From NCBI GenBank assembly GCA_942491105.1, contig CALNZX010000010.1, positions 1 to 64,000 of the forward strand: a stretch of 64,000 nt of DNA. Direction: 5' to 3'. Positions within the stretch are counted from its first letter, which is position 1; each line of letters begins with the position of its first letter. Shown one piece after another: positions 26,445 to 34,436 of the stretch. A model generated the notes under the pieces. That model did not search any database. It was not told the DNA's origin and was given only the letters and a program-made list of their open reading frames with translations. The DNA is from JBBEAM01 sp942491105 (GTDB lineage Bacteria > Pseudomonadota > Alphaproteobacteria > Kiloniellales > DSM-21159). Made by a program: the position numbers and the translations under genes.

Positions 26445-26458
26445 TTGACCTAGGTCAA
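26445..26458 (+). promoter_or_regulatory. FNR/FixK-type box upstream of stress protein 1
   Basis: TTGACCTAGGTCAA is a perfect 14-base palindrome of the TTGAC-N4-GTCAA type recognised by Crp/FNR-family regulators such as FNR, FixK and DNR. It ends 68 bases before the ATG of the downstream universal stress protein, a suitable position for activation. A second box of the same type precedes the other stress protein at 43607. Confidence 0.7.
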
Positions 26459-26526
26459 GCCGTTATGTCGTCGGATGTGACAGTTTGTAAGGCAAGCAAG
26501 CGCTTATGGCGGAAAGGATTAGGAAG

Positions 26527-27396
26527 ATGGCAATCACTTCGATACTTGCCGTTGTCGATGGCGGGCCACGCAGCGAGGCTTTGCTGCAGGGCAGCTTTTC
26601 CTTGGCAAAAAGCTTGAACGCCTACCTTGAGGTGCTGCACGTCGAGGCGGACCCCCGCGACGCGCTCCCCGTCGTCGGCGAAGGAATGACCGGCACTCTG
26701 GTCGAGCAGGTCAGCGCCGATATCGAGGCCCGCCGGGAAGTGGCCTTGCGCGCCGCTCGCGCCGCCTACGAGACGCTGTGTCATGCCCATGGCTTGGATG
26801 CCAAGGCCGCCGATGGCGCCCGCAGTTACAAGAGCTTCGATGTCGCCTGGACCCAGATTCAGGGGCGCGAGGACGAGATCGTCGCGGATCTCGGGCGCTT
26901 CTTCGATGTCATAGCCGTCGCGCATCCCGGCGGGGATGAAGGCTCGATCTATGCTCCCGCCCTGGAGACGGGGCTCTTTCAATGCGGCCGGCCCGTGCTG
27001 GTTCTCCCCAAGGATGGACCCGAGTTTACGGGAGATACGGTCGCGGTCGCCTGGAACGGCAGCCGCGAGGCCGTGCGCGCGATTACCGCCGGCCTGCCTT
27101 TTCTGGAGGCCGCCAAGGCAGTGCATGTCATTTCCATCGATGGAGAGGAGGAAGCCGTCACGATTGAGCGCCTGTCGGCTTTCCTTGCCGGGCATGGCAT
27201 CGAGCCGCAGTTTCACAAACTATCCGCGAGCGATTCCCAGGTGGGCGGCCTGTTGCTGCGCCAGGCACAAGACTGCGAAGCCAGCCTGGTCGTCATGGGA
27301 GCCTATGGGCACAGCCGCTTGCGCGAGTTCGTGCTCGGCGGCGCCACCCGCAGCGTGCTGAATGATTCGCCGCTGCCTCTTTTGCTTGCGCACTAG
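26527..27396 (+). CDS. Universal stress protein, tandem USP domains
   Basis: A 289-residue protein made of two USP domains. The second has a nucleotide-binding loop MGAYGHSRLREFVLGGATRS, close to the G-2x-G-9x-G pattern; the first is diverged. Such proteins help survival under energy limitation, low oxygen or other stress. The ATG at 26527 follows AGGAAG; an earlier in-frame ATG at 26506 has no ribosome site. An FNR-type palindrome lies upstream, hinting at induction by oxygen limitation. Two small genes follow at 11 and 17 bases, likely one operon. A paralogue with the same build lies at 43696. Confidence 0.9.
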   Translation: MAITSILAVVDGGPRSEALLQGSFSLAKSLNAYLEVLHVEADPRDALPVVGEGMTGTLVEQVSADIEARREVALRAARAAYETLCHAHGLDAKAADGARSYKSFDVAWTQIQGREDEIVADLGRFFDVIAVAHPGGDEGSIYAPALETGLFQCGRPVLVLPKDGPEFTGDTVAVAWNGSREAVRAITAGLPFLEAAKAVHVISIDGEEEAVTIERLSAFLAGHGIEPQFHKLSASDSQVGGLLLRQAQDCEASLVVMGAYGHSRLREFVLGGATRSVLNDSPLPLLLAH

Positions 27397-27407
27397 GGGC
27401 TGACGGC

Positions 27408-27701
27408 ATGGTCCTCACGCTTCAAGACTGCATCGCGCTCAGCGACATGACCGAGGCGGAAGTCGACGCCATCGCGGAGCACGAGCATGTGCCGGAAATT
27501 CTGGCCGCCGAGATCGCCTACTACATCATTCATACCCCTGGCGGGGTTCCGGTGATGCGGCGGATCCTGGAAGACGACATACGCGAGGCCGTCAAGCGCG
27601 GCGACCTGAAGCATGCAAGCAAACTGCTCGCCGTCCTGCGTCATTTTATCGAGACCCATCCCGATAACCCGGAGGCGGGGAAACCCGGCAAGCCATCCTA
27701 A
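27408..27701 (+). CDS. Conserved small protein, unknown function
   Basis: A 97-residue acidic, mostly helical protein (MTEAEVDAIAEHEHVPEILA, then RRILEDDIREAVKRGDLKHA). There is no signal peptide or membrane segment and no motif I recognise. It begins 11 bases after the stress protein stop and is followed 17 bases later by another small gene, so it is part of the putative FNR-controlled operon. The tail is rich in Pro, Lys and Gly. It might be a partner of the stress protein, but that is only inferred from position. Confidence 0.7.
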   Translation: MVLTLQDCIALSDMTEAEVDAIAEHEHVPEILAAEIAYYIIHTPGGVPVMRRILEDDIREAVKRGDLKHASKLLAVLRHFIETHPDNPEAGKPGKPS

Positions 27702-27718
27702 GTTTGGAGAAGCAACAG

Positions 27719-28123
27719 ATGACACTTTTGACCGTACGCCTAGAGCTTGCCAGGGATCCCGACTATCCCGAGGGGAGCGCCAGCCATGGCTATGAGTTCC
27801 GCGCGCCGCTCGATGCCGAAGGGCATATCGACGCCGAGGCTTGGCGGGCGCACCGCAAGGATTGCCGCGTTTGGCGCTTCTGGGGTGGAGAGGACGATGA
27901 GTTCGGCCACTTGGTGCACCTGCGCGGCGGGACCTGGGCCTTTCATTATGACATTCAGGGCGACGAGGAGAGCGACGAGGCGGGGTTCCGCTTCGACACG
28001 CACAGTTTCAAGGAAGGCGAGTACGTCACGCTGCGCGAGCATGACGGCGATGCGCACACCTTCCGTGTCGTCTCCGTGCGGCCCGGCCCGCCGCACGCCA
28101 AGCTGCTGCTGCAGGAGGGCTGA
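27719..28123 (+). CDS. Small acidic beta-rich protein, unknown function
   Basis: A 134-residue protein, strongly acidic in the middle (YDIQGDEESDEAGFRFDTHS) with aromatic-rich stretches (WRFWGGEDDEFGHL). No named family is recognised. The ATG at 27719 follows GGAGAAG; a TTG five codons earlier is less likely. It ends the putative stress operon, and 34 bases later lies a strong bidirectional terminator. I can only say that it is soluble, probably cytoplasmic, and cotranscribed with the two genes before it. Confidence 0.7.
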   Translation: MTLLTVRLELARDPDYPEGSASHGYEFRAPLDAEGHIDAEAWRAHRKDCRVWRFWGGEDDEFGHLVHLRGGTWAFHYDIQGDEESDEAGFRFDTHSFKEGEYVTLREHDGDAHTFRVVSVRPGPPHAKLLLQEG

Positions 28124-28157
28124 CCCTACTAGACGGCCAGTTTTGCTGCTGGACAAG

Positions 28158-28196
28158 AAAACGCCCCCGGGAATGTCCTCGGGGGCGTTTTGTTTT
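28158..28196. terminator. Bidirectional rho-independent terminator
   Basis: AAAACGCCCCCG (28158-28169) and CGGGGGCGTTTT (28180-28191) form a perfect 12-base-pair stem with a 10-base loop, followed by a T-rich tail on the plus strand and preceded by an A-run that becomes a T-run on the minus strand. It separates the stress operon from the convergent ABC transporter operon and can serve both. Confidence 0.9.
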
Positions 28197-28217
28197 AGCC
28201 GCGTGGCGAAGCCGCGG

Positions 28218-29069
28218 TCAGCCCGGCGACATACCGCGCAGGCGCTCCGAACGCCGCCGTAGAATCTCGATCGTGGTCAACAGCGTGATCGAGAAGAGGA
28301 TCAGCAGCGTCGCCACCGCGAGGATGGTCGGGCTGATGTTCTCGCGGATACCGGAGAACATCTGCCAGGGGATCGTGCGCTGCTCGACGCTGCCGACGAA
28401 GAGGATGATGACGACCTCGTCGAAGGAGGTGATGAAGGCGAAGAGGCCGCCTGAAATCACACCCGGCAGGATCAGCGGAACGATCACCTTGAAGAAGGTG
28501 CGCACGGGGTCTGCGCCCAGGTTGGCGGCGGCCCGCGTCAGGCTATGGTCGAAGCCGACCAGGGTCGCGGTCACGGTGATCACCACGAAGGGCGTACCCA
28601 GGGCGGTATGCGCCAGGATGATACCGATGTGGGTGCCCTGCAGGCCGATCTTGGAATAGAAGAAATACATGCCCGCGGCGGAGATGATCAGCGGCACGAT
28701 CATTGGCGAGATCAGGATCGCCATGATCGCGGTGCGGAAAGGCATCACGGAGCGGCTGAGGCCCAGCGCGGCCACCGTGCCGAGGACGGTGGAGAAGAGC
28801 GTCGCGAAGATCGCGATGATGACGCTGTTCTCGACGGCCTGCTGCCAGTTGCTGCTGCTGAAGAACTCCTGGTACCACTTCGTCGAATAGCCCGCCGGGT
28901 CGAAGGACAGCATCTCCGGCGTGAAGGTGAAGAAGGGTTCCGCGTTGAAGGACAGCGGCATGATCACCAGGATCGGCGCGATCAGGAAAACGAAGATCAG
29001 GCCGCAGATCAGGCGGTAGCTATAGTACCAGGTACGTTCGCCCGGTCCGGCGTAAAGTGGTGGGGGCAT
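28218..29069 (-). CDS. ABC transporter permease, polyamine type (PotC-like)
   Basis: A 283-residue inner-membrane permease with six helices. The EAA loop reads LTRAAANLGADPVRTFFKVI followed by the LPLILPG-like VPLILPGVISG, as in the spermidine/putrescine PotC group. It is the last gene of a four-gene minus-strand operon (ATPase, binding protein, PotB-like, PotC-like), five bases after the PotB-like gene. It would form the channel with its partner permease for import of a polyamine or related cationic amine. The exact substrate cannot be read. Confidence 0.9.
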   Translation of the reverse strand: MPPPLYAGPGERTWYYSYRLICGLIFVFLIAPILVIMPLSFNAEPFFTFTPEMLSFDPAGYSTKWYQEFFSSSNWQQAVENSVIIAIFATLFSTVLGTVAALGLSRSVMPFRTAIMAILISPMIVPLIISAAGMYFFYSKIGLQGTHIGIILAHTALGTPFVVITVTATLVGFDHSLTRAAANLGADPVRTFFKVIVPLILPGVISGGLFAFITSFDEVVIILFVGSVEQRTIPWQMFSGIRENISPTILAVATLLILFSITLLTTIEILRRRSERLRGMSPG

Positions 29070-29074
29070 GGCTC

Positions 29075-30346
29075 TTATCCCAGCTTCATATTATCGATGC
29101 CGACGATCTTGTCGTAGAGCAGGTACAGCGCCAGAACGACGGCCAGCAGGATCGTGCCGAGCGCGGCCGCCAGACCCCAGTTCAGCGAGGTCGACATGTG
29201 ATAGGCGATGAAATTGCTGATCAGCGTACCTGACGTGCCGCCGACCAGGGCCGGCGTGATGTAGTAACCGATCGAAATGATGAACACGAGAATGCTGCCC
29301 GCGCCGACACCGGCGACGGTGTTCGGCATGTAAATCCGGATGAAGGCGAGGGTCGGGTTGGCGCCGAGCGACATCGCGGCGCGCATGTAGCTCTTTGGAA
29401 TCGTCTTCATCACGCTGTACAGCGGCAGGACCATGAAGGGCAGCAGGATATGCGTCATCGCGATGATCGTACCGGTCTGATTGTGGATCATCGATAATCG
29501 GCCGCTTTCGCTGATGATGCCGGTCCACACCAGAATATCGTTGATCACCCCTTCCTGCTGCAGCAGCGCGATCCAGGCCGTGGTGCGTACCAGCAACGAG
29601 GTCCAGAAGGGTAACAGCACCATGATCATCAACAGATTGCTGGTGCGTGTCGGCAGTATGGCGAGCAGATAGGAAATCGGGTAGCCGAGCAGCAGGCAGA
29701 GCCCGGTGATCAGCAGACTGAGCCACAGGGTACGGATGAACAGATTGACGTAAACCTGCGCATACTCGGGCTGCGCGACAATCTCGCCGTCCGGCGTCGT
29801 CGCAAGATCGACCGCGGAGAGATAATAGGACAGCGTGAAGGCACCGCTTTCCCTCTTGACCAGCTTCCAGACATTAATGTCGCCCCAGTCCTCATCGACG
29901 TTGATGAGCTGTTCCTTATAGGGCGGCTCGGTGATTTTTTTGGCCCTGCGCGCGGACTTGCGGAACAGGCTGGACATACCGCTGAGCTCGTAGTTCAGCC
30001 GGGTGCCGACCCGGCCGATCGTGCGGGCCTCGGCGCCTTCCTGAATGTCCGCGACCATGGCCGCGAAGGCCGCCTCGGAAGGCAGTTCGCCACTTGCGGG
30101 GTCCCAATCCTGCAGCGCCGCGACGCTGCGCGGCAGGCTTTCCTCGACAATCTGGTTCTCGACGCTGCGGAACAGCATGTCGAAGATCGGAACGAGAAAG
30201 GAAAAAAGAATGAAAATGAACAGTGGAGCGACGAGCAGCACAGCCTTGAGCTTGCTGCGTCTTAGCGCGCGGTCGAGGCTGACCTTCAGCGGCGTCCCAT
30301 CGGCCGTTGTCATCACCTGGTAACTGTTGGAGGCAGCTTCCGCCAT
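29075..30346 (-). CDS. ABC transporter permease, PotB-like with long periplasmic insert
   Basis: A 423-residue permease, much longer than PotB (about 285). The first membrane helix (VLLVAPLFIFILFSFLVPIF) is followed by about 140 mostly hydrophilic residues before the standard six-helix core resumes near NLFIRTLWLSLLITGLCLLL. The EAA loop is MRAAMSLGANPTLAFIRIY. The ATG at 30346 follows GGAGCC; a further 13 in-frame codons upstream are unlikely. It follows the binding protein gene after a strong hairpin. The insert may dock the binding protein; similar long permeases exist in Alphaproteobacteria. Confidence 0.88.
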   Translation of the reverse strand: MAEAASNSYQVMTTADGTPLKVSLDRALRRSKLKAVLLVAPLFIFILFSFLVPIFDMLFRSVENQIVEESLPRSVAALQDWDPASGELPSEAAFAAMVADIQEGAEARTIGRVGTRLNYELSGMSSLFRKSARRAKKITEPPYKEQLINVDEDWGDINVWKLVKRESGAFTLSYYLSAVDLATTPDGEIVAQPEYAQVYVNLFIRTLWLSLLITGLCLLLGYPISYLLAILPTRTSNLLMIMVLLPFWTSLLVRTTAWIALLQQEGVINDILVWTGIISESGRLSMIHNQTGTIIAMTHILLPFMVLPLYSVMKTIPKSYMRAAMSLGANPTLAFIRIYMPNTVAGVGAGSILVFIISIGYYITPALVGGTSGTLISNFIAYHMSTSLNWGLAAALGTILLAVVLALYLLYDKIVGIDNMKLG

Positions 30347-30395
30347 GGCTTGGCTCCGTGGTGTGCTCGAAAATGATCTAACCAAAGAAAGAAAG

Positions 30396-30426
30396 CGGCA
30401 CGGGGCGGGGCTTCCGCCCCGTGCCG
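30396..30426 (-). terminator. Intercistronic hairpin between binding protein and permease genes
   Basis: CGGCACGGGGCGG (30396-30408) and CCGCCCCGTGCCG (30414-30426) form a perfect 13-base-pair stem with a 5-base loop. On the transcribed minus strand it is followed by CTTTCTTTCTTT. It lies 14 bases after the binding-protein stop, so it may act as a partial terminator or 3' RNA-stabilising element. Confidence 0.7.
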
Positions 30427-30439
30427 AATAGAGGCTGCG

Positions 30440-31552
30440 TTACTGCGCCAGCCAAGCCTGGAAACGCTCGTCCAGCTCCGCGCGGTGATCGGCCCACCAC
30501 TCGTAGTTGGTGAGCAGCGTGGTCTTGGCATTCTCCGCGTTGGTCGGCATATGCGGCTTCATGTCAATGCCGAGCTCGGCGTGGTTGCCCACCAGCGGGC
30601 CGGAAGAATGACGCGCCGGACCGTAGGAGATGTACTTGGCCTGATCCGCGAGACGCTGCGTATCGGTGGCCCAGAAGAGATACTCGAGCACGGCGTCGAC
30701 ATTCTTGCCGTCGGCCGGAACGACCCAGCCGTCGAGATCCAGAACCTGCCAGTCCCACATCATCGCGATCGGCTGCTTGGCTTCGGCGATGGCGGAGAAC
30801 AGACGGCCGTTGTAGGCGGAGGCCATCACGACCTCACCATCGGCCAGCAACTGGGCCGGAACGGCGCCCTTGGTCCACCAGACGACCTGGTCCTTGATGG
30901 TATCGAGCTTGGCGAAGGCCCGCGCGACACCCTCGTCGGTTTCGAGAACGTCATAGACTTCCTCGGCCGGAACGCCATCGGCGATCAGCGCCCACTCCAG
31001 GTTGTTGATCGGCTTCTTCTCCAAGGAGCGCTTGCCGGGGAACTTCTCGGTATCGAACACGTCGGCGATGCTCGTCGGCCCTTCGTCGCCGAAAGCATCG
31101 GTGCGATAGCCGAAGGTGGTGGAGTAGACGATCTGCGGAACGAAGCAGTCGAACAGGGTACCCTCGAAGAAGTCCTCGCTCGGCGGCGTGCCGTCGGGCG
31201 CGGGCGCGAGCACTGCGTCGTGATCGATCTCGAGAGCCAAGCCCTCGTCACAGGCGGTGATGGCGTCGGAGGCCACCATATCCACCAGATCCCAAGTCAC
31301 GTTGCCGGCTTCCGCCTGGGCGCGCATCTTGGCGAGACCCTCGGCGGAGGAGTCGTCGTTGATGATTTTAATGTCGGAATTCGCGGCCATGTAAGGCTCG
31401 TGATAGGCCTTCTGCTGGCTCGCCGTATAGGCGCCGCCCCAGGACACGATAACCAACTCGGTCTCGGCCTGAGCCGCGCCCATCGAGAGCACGCCCAGCG
31501 CCGCGGCGCTGACCGCCGCAAGCGATGTATTCCTGATTGTCTTGTAGAACAT
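30440..31552 (-). CDS. Periplasmic polyamine-type substrate-binding protein
   Basis: A 370-residue exported protein with a Sec signal (residues 1-29, cleavage after GAAQA). The mature start TELVIVSWGGAYTASQQKAY matches the PotD/extracellular solute-binding protein family 1 group. The ATG at 31552 follows GGGAG; the upstream 39 in-frame codons lack a signal and are rejected. It is the second gene of the unit, 154 bases after the ATPase gene, and is followed by a stable hairpin. Aromatic and acidic residues for amine binding are plausible (WDLVDMVASD, WWTKGAVPAQ), but the ligand is not proven. Confidence 0.88.
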   Translation of the reverse strand: MFYKTIRNTSLAAVSAAALGVLSMGAAQAETELVIVSWGGAYTASQQKAYHEPYMAANSDIKIINDDSSAEGLAKMRAQAEAGNVTWDLVDMVASDAITACDEGLALEIDHDAVLAPAPDGTPPSEDFFEGTLFDCFVPQIVYSTTFGYRTDAFGDEGPTSIADVFDTEKFPGKRSLEKKPINNLEWALIADGVPAEEVYDVLETDEGVARAFAKLDTIKDQVVWWTKGAVPAQLLADGEVVMASAYNGRLFSAIAEAKQPIAMMWDWQVLDLDGWVVPADGKNVDAVLEYLFWATDTQRLADQAKYISYGPARHSSGPLVGNHAELGIDMKPHMPTNAENAKTTLLTNYEWWADHRAELDERFQAWLAQ

Positions 31553-31706
31553 ACACAGTCTCCCTGTAGTAGTGCCTTTAAGTGTGAAGGGGGTGGTCAA
31601 TCCTTGGCAGCTAGCTCCATGCCATCGAGATGTTTTTTTTCCATCCCCCGCTTTACAACGCTCGCGCAAAGCTGGTTCGCCTTGGCGAGACTGCCGCGGC
31701 TCACGT

Positions 31707-32795
31707 CTAGGCGTCGAGCGCTCGGCAATCTTCCGCTAGCCAGCCGACCTTGACCGTTTCCCCCGGCTTGAGGTGAACATGGCCCGAGGAGTTCGGCACC
31801 TTAACGACGAATTCGTCGTGGCCGAGCAGGCTGACGCGCGTGCGCATATGGTCTCCGAGGTAAATCAATTCCTCGACCTTGGCCTCGAAGACGTTTGGAC
31901 ATTGGTTCTCGCCCGGGTTGATGAAGACGCGCTCCGGGCGGAGCGAAAGGGTCGTGTTGTTTCCGACCCCGTTGTGGTTGATCGAAAGCGCCTGAATGGT
32001 GGATCCGGCGACATCGACCGAGCAGAGGTCGCCATTCTCGGCGGTAACCTTGCCGACCAATTTGTTGTTCTCGCCGATGAACTGGGCGACGAAAGCGTTC
32101 AAGGGCTTCTCGTATAGCTCGTCCGGCGAAGCCAGCTGCTGGATGATGCCATCGTCGAAGACCGCGATGCGGTTCGACATGGTCAGGGCCTCGGTCTGGT
32201 CGTGGGTGACATAGACGACGGTGACGCCCAGGCTGTCATGGATATGCTTGATTTCGTACTGCATCTGCTCGCGCAGGTTTTTGTCGAGCGCGCCCAGGGG
32301 CTCGTCCATCAGCACGAGCTGGGGCTCGAAAACCAGGGCGCGCGCCAAGGCGACGCGCTGCTGCTGGCCGCCGGAAAGCTGGCCGGGGCGGCGCCCGCCG
32401 AAAGCGCCGAGCTCGACCATGTCGAGGGCGCGCTGGACCCGCTCTTCGATCTCGCTCTTCGGCATCTTGCGCACCTGAAGCGGGAAGGCGAGGTTCTCGG
32501 CGATGGTCATGTGCGGGAACAGGGCATAGTTCTGGAACACCATGCCGATGTTGCGCTTGTGCGGAGGGACGTGGTTGATCGACACGCCGTCGAGGATGAT
32601 TTCGCCGTGGGTCGCCGGCTCGAAGCCAGCCAGCATCATCAGACAGGTCGTCTTGCCCGAGCCCGAGGGCCCAAGCATGGTGACGAATTCGCCGCGTTGG
32701 ATTTCAAGGTTGAGATTTTTTACGACAAGTATTTCACCGTCGTAACTCTTCTGAACTTCTTTGAAATGCACAAGAATGTCATTCTGGTCACTCAT
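31707..32795 (-). CDS. ABC transporter ATP-binding protein, PotA-like
   Basis: A 362-residue ATPase. Walker A is GPSGSGKTTCLMMLAG, the Q-loop is MVFQNYALFPHM, the signature is LSGGQQQRVALARAL, and Walker B is LVLMDEPLGALDK. The C-terminal part after about residue 240 is a TOBE-type regulatory domain (LSLRPERVFINPGE), as in PotA. It is the promoter-proximal gene of the four-gene unit. The 229-base region upstream, before hemA, contains no gene that I can see; a TTGACA at 32925-32930 (minus) could be a -35 box but has no good -10. Confidence 0.92.
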   Translation of the reverse strand: MSDQNDILVHFKEVQKSYDGEILVVKNLNLEIQRGEFVTMLGPSGSGKTTCLMMLAGFEPATHGEIILDGVSINHVPPHKRNIGMVFQNYALFPHMTIAENLAFPLQVRKMPKSEIEERVQRALDMVELGAFGGRRPGQLSGGQQQRVALARALVFEPQLVLMDEPLGALDKNLREQMQYEIKHIHDSLGVTVVYVTHDQTEALTMSNRIAVFDDGIIQQLASPDELYEKPLNAFVAQFIGENNKLVGKVTAENGDLCSVDVAGSTIQALSINHNGVGNNTTLSLRPERVFINPGENQCPNVFEAKVEELIYLGDHMRTRVSLLGHDEFVVKVPNSSGHVHLKPGETVKVGWLAEDCRALDA

Positions 32796-33024
32796 TTCCC
32801 AGCGCCTACCCCGTGAAGTTCACTGTTCTTGTTTATCGCTCTTTTCCCGAGCACCTAAAATACGTCAGCAATGCTTGGGTTTTTCTATTTCGTTAAGGCA
32901 GAGGAAAGCTCGCGCGCTACACGATGTCAAGCCGTGCGTTCCCGGCGCGGCGGTCGATTACGCCGGCAGGCTAGGGTCACGGCGGGCTTGAGGTAGAATC
33001 GCGGCGCCCGCGAAATCGGCGCCT

Positions 33025-34236
33025 TTAGGCTGCAATCGGCAGGTTCAGCGCAATCCAAACCTGCCGCAAGGCCTCGACGAGTCGAGTCATGTCGGCATCG
33101 CTGTGCAGCGGTGTCGGGGTCAGCCGCAGCCGCTCCGTGCCGCGTCGCACCGTCGGGTAATTGATCGGCTGGACATAGATCTGAAAGCGGTCGAGCAGCA
33201 TGTCGCTGGCCTGCTTACAGCGCGCGGCATCACCCACGAACAGCGGCACGATATGGCTCGCCGAGGGCATCACGGGAAGCTCGGCCTCGGTAAGGCGGCG
33301 TTTCAAGGTCGCGGCCCGCTCCTGGTGCTGCTCGCGTTCCACGGAACTGGCCTTGAGATGCCGCACGCTGGCCAGCGCGCCGGCCGCGATAGCCGGCGGC
33401 AGCGAGGTCGTGAAGATGAAGCCCGGCGCGTAGGAGCGCACGAAATCGATACAGGCGTTGGAACCCGCGATGTAGCCGCCCATGATCCCGAAGCCCTTGG
33501 CGAGGGTGCCTTCGATGATGGTCAGGCGGTCCATCAATCCCTCGCGCTCGGCGATCCCGCCGCCGCGCGCGCCGTAGAGGCCGACGGCGTGAACCTCGTC
33601 GAGGTAGGTCATGGCGCCATAGCTATCGGCGACGTCGCAGAGTTCGGCGATCGGCGCGATATCGCCATCCATGGAATAGACCGACTCGAAGGCGATCAAT
33701 TTCGGCCGCGCCGGGTCGGCTTCCTTGAGCTGCCGTTCCAGGTCCACGGGGTCGTTGTGGCGGAACACGTGCTTTTCGGCGCCGCTATGGCGGATGCCTT
33801 CGATCATCGAGGAATGGTTCTGGGCATCCGAATAGACGATGCAGCCGGGCAGATCCTTGGCCAGGGTGCCCAGCGTCGTCCAGTTCGAGACATATCCCGA
33901 AGTGAACAGCAGGGCGGCGTCCTTACCGTGGAGGTCGGCGAGTTCGTCTTCGAGCAGGACATGGTAGTGGTTGGTGCCGGAGATGTTGCGGGTTCCGCCG
34001 GCGCCGGCGCCGCAGCTGCGGATCGCCTCCTGCATCGCTTCGAGCACGGCGTCGTTCTGGCCCATCCCCAGATAGTCGTTGGAGCACCAGACGGTGACCG
34101 GCCTGGCACCGTCCTTGCCGTGACGCAGGGCCGCGGGAAACGCCCCGGCCTTGCGCTCCAGGTCGGCGAAAACGCGATAGCGGCCTTCCGCTTTCAACGC
34201 GGCGATCCGGTCGGCAAAGAAAGTTTCGTAGTCCAT
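33025..34236 (-). CDS. hemA: 5-Aminolevulinate synthase (C4 pathway)
   Basis: A 403-residue PLP enzyme that condenses glycine and succinyl-CoA to 5-aminolevulinate, the alphaproteobacterial route to heme. The start MDYETFFADRIAALKAEGRY matches family members, CSNDYLGMGQ and GSGGTRNISGTN-type blocks are present (here GAGGTRNISGTNHYH), and the PLP lysine is K247 in EGTLAKGFGIMGGYIAGS. The frame opens 40 codons upstream, but the ATG at 34236 gives the family length. A palindrome AAGTTAACTT lies about 40 bases upstream. No terminator is obvious in the 229-base gap downstream. Confidence 0.95.
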   Translation of the reverse strand: MDYETFFADRIAALKAEGRYRVFADLERKAGAFPAALRHGKDGARPVTVWCSNDYLGMGQNDAVLEAMQEAIRSCGAGAGGTRNISGTNHYHVLLEDELADLHGKDAALLFTSGYVSNWTTLGTLAKDLPGCIVYSDAQNHSSMIEGIRHSGAEKHVFRHNDPVDLERQLKEADPARPKLIAFESVYSMDGDIAPIAELCDVADSYGAMTYLDEVHAVGLYGARGGGIAEREGLMDRLTIIEGTLAKGFGIMGGYIAGSNACIDFVRSYAPGFIFTTSLPPAIAAGALASVRHLKASSVEREQHQERAATLKRRLTEAELPVMPSASHIVPLFVGDAARCKQASDMLLDRFQIYVQPINYPTVRRGTERLRLTPTPLHSDADMTRLVEALRQVWIALNLPIAA

Positions 34237-34436
34237 TGCCTCGATAGGGCCTGCTTTTCGATGGGGCTTAGACAGCAAGTTAACTTCAAAATTCGCGCGG
34301 CGCCACGCAACACTGGCGCGCGCGACGTTCATCGGCGTATTCGGTTCTGGCGTCAAGGCCGCAGTCCTGCGCCGCGTTAAGCTAGCCCCGGACCGCCATA
34401 TCGCTCAAGCGGCCGCGACACATGGCCGCGATCCGG

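Noticed and set aside
32925..32930. TTGACA as a -35 box for the polyamine-type operon
   Set aside because: No acceptable -10 box is found at 16-18 bases, so a promoter cannot be supported.
34277..34286. Palindrome AAGTTAACTT upstream of hemA
   Set aside because: At ten bases it is short enough to arise by chance, and no promoter boxes are placed around it; noted in the hemA entry only.
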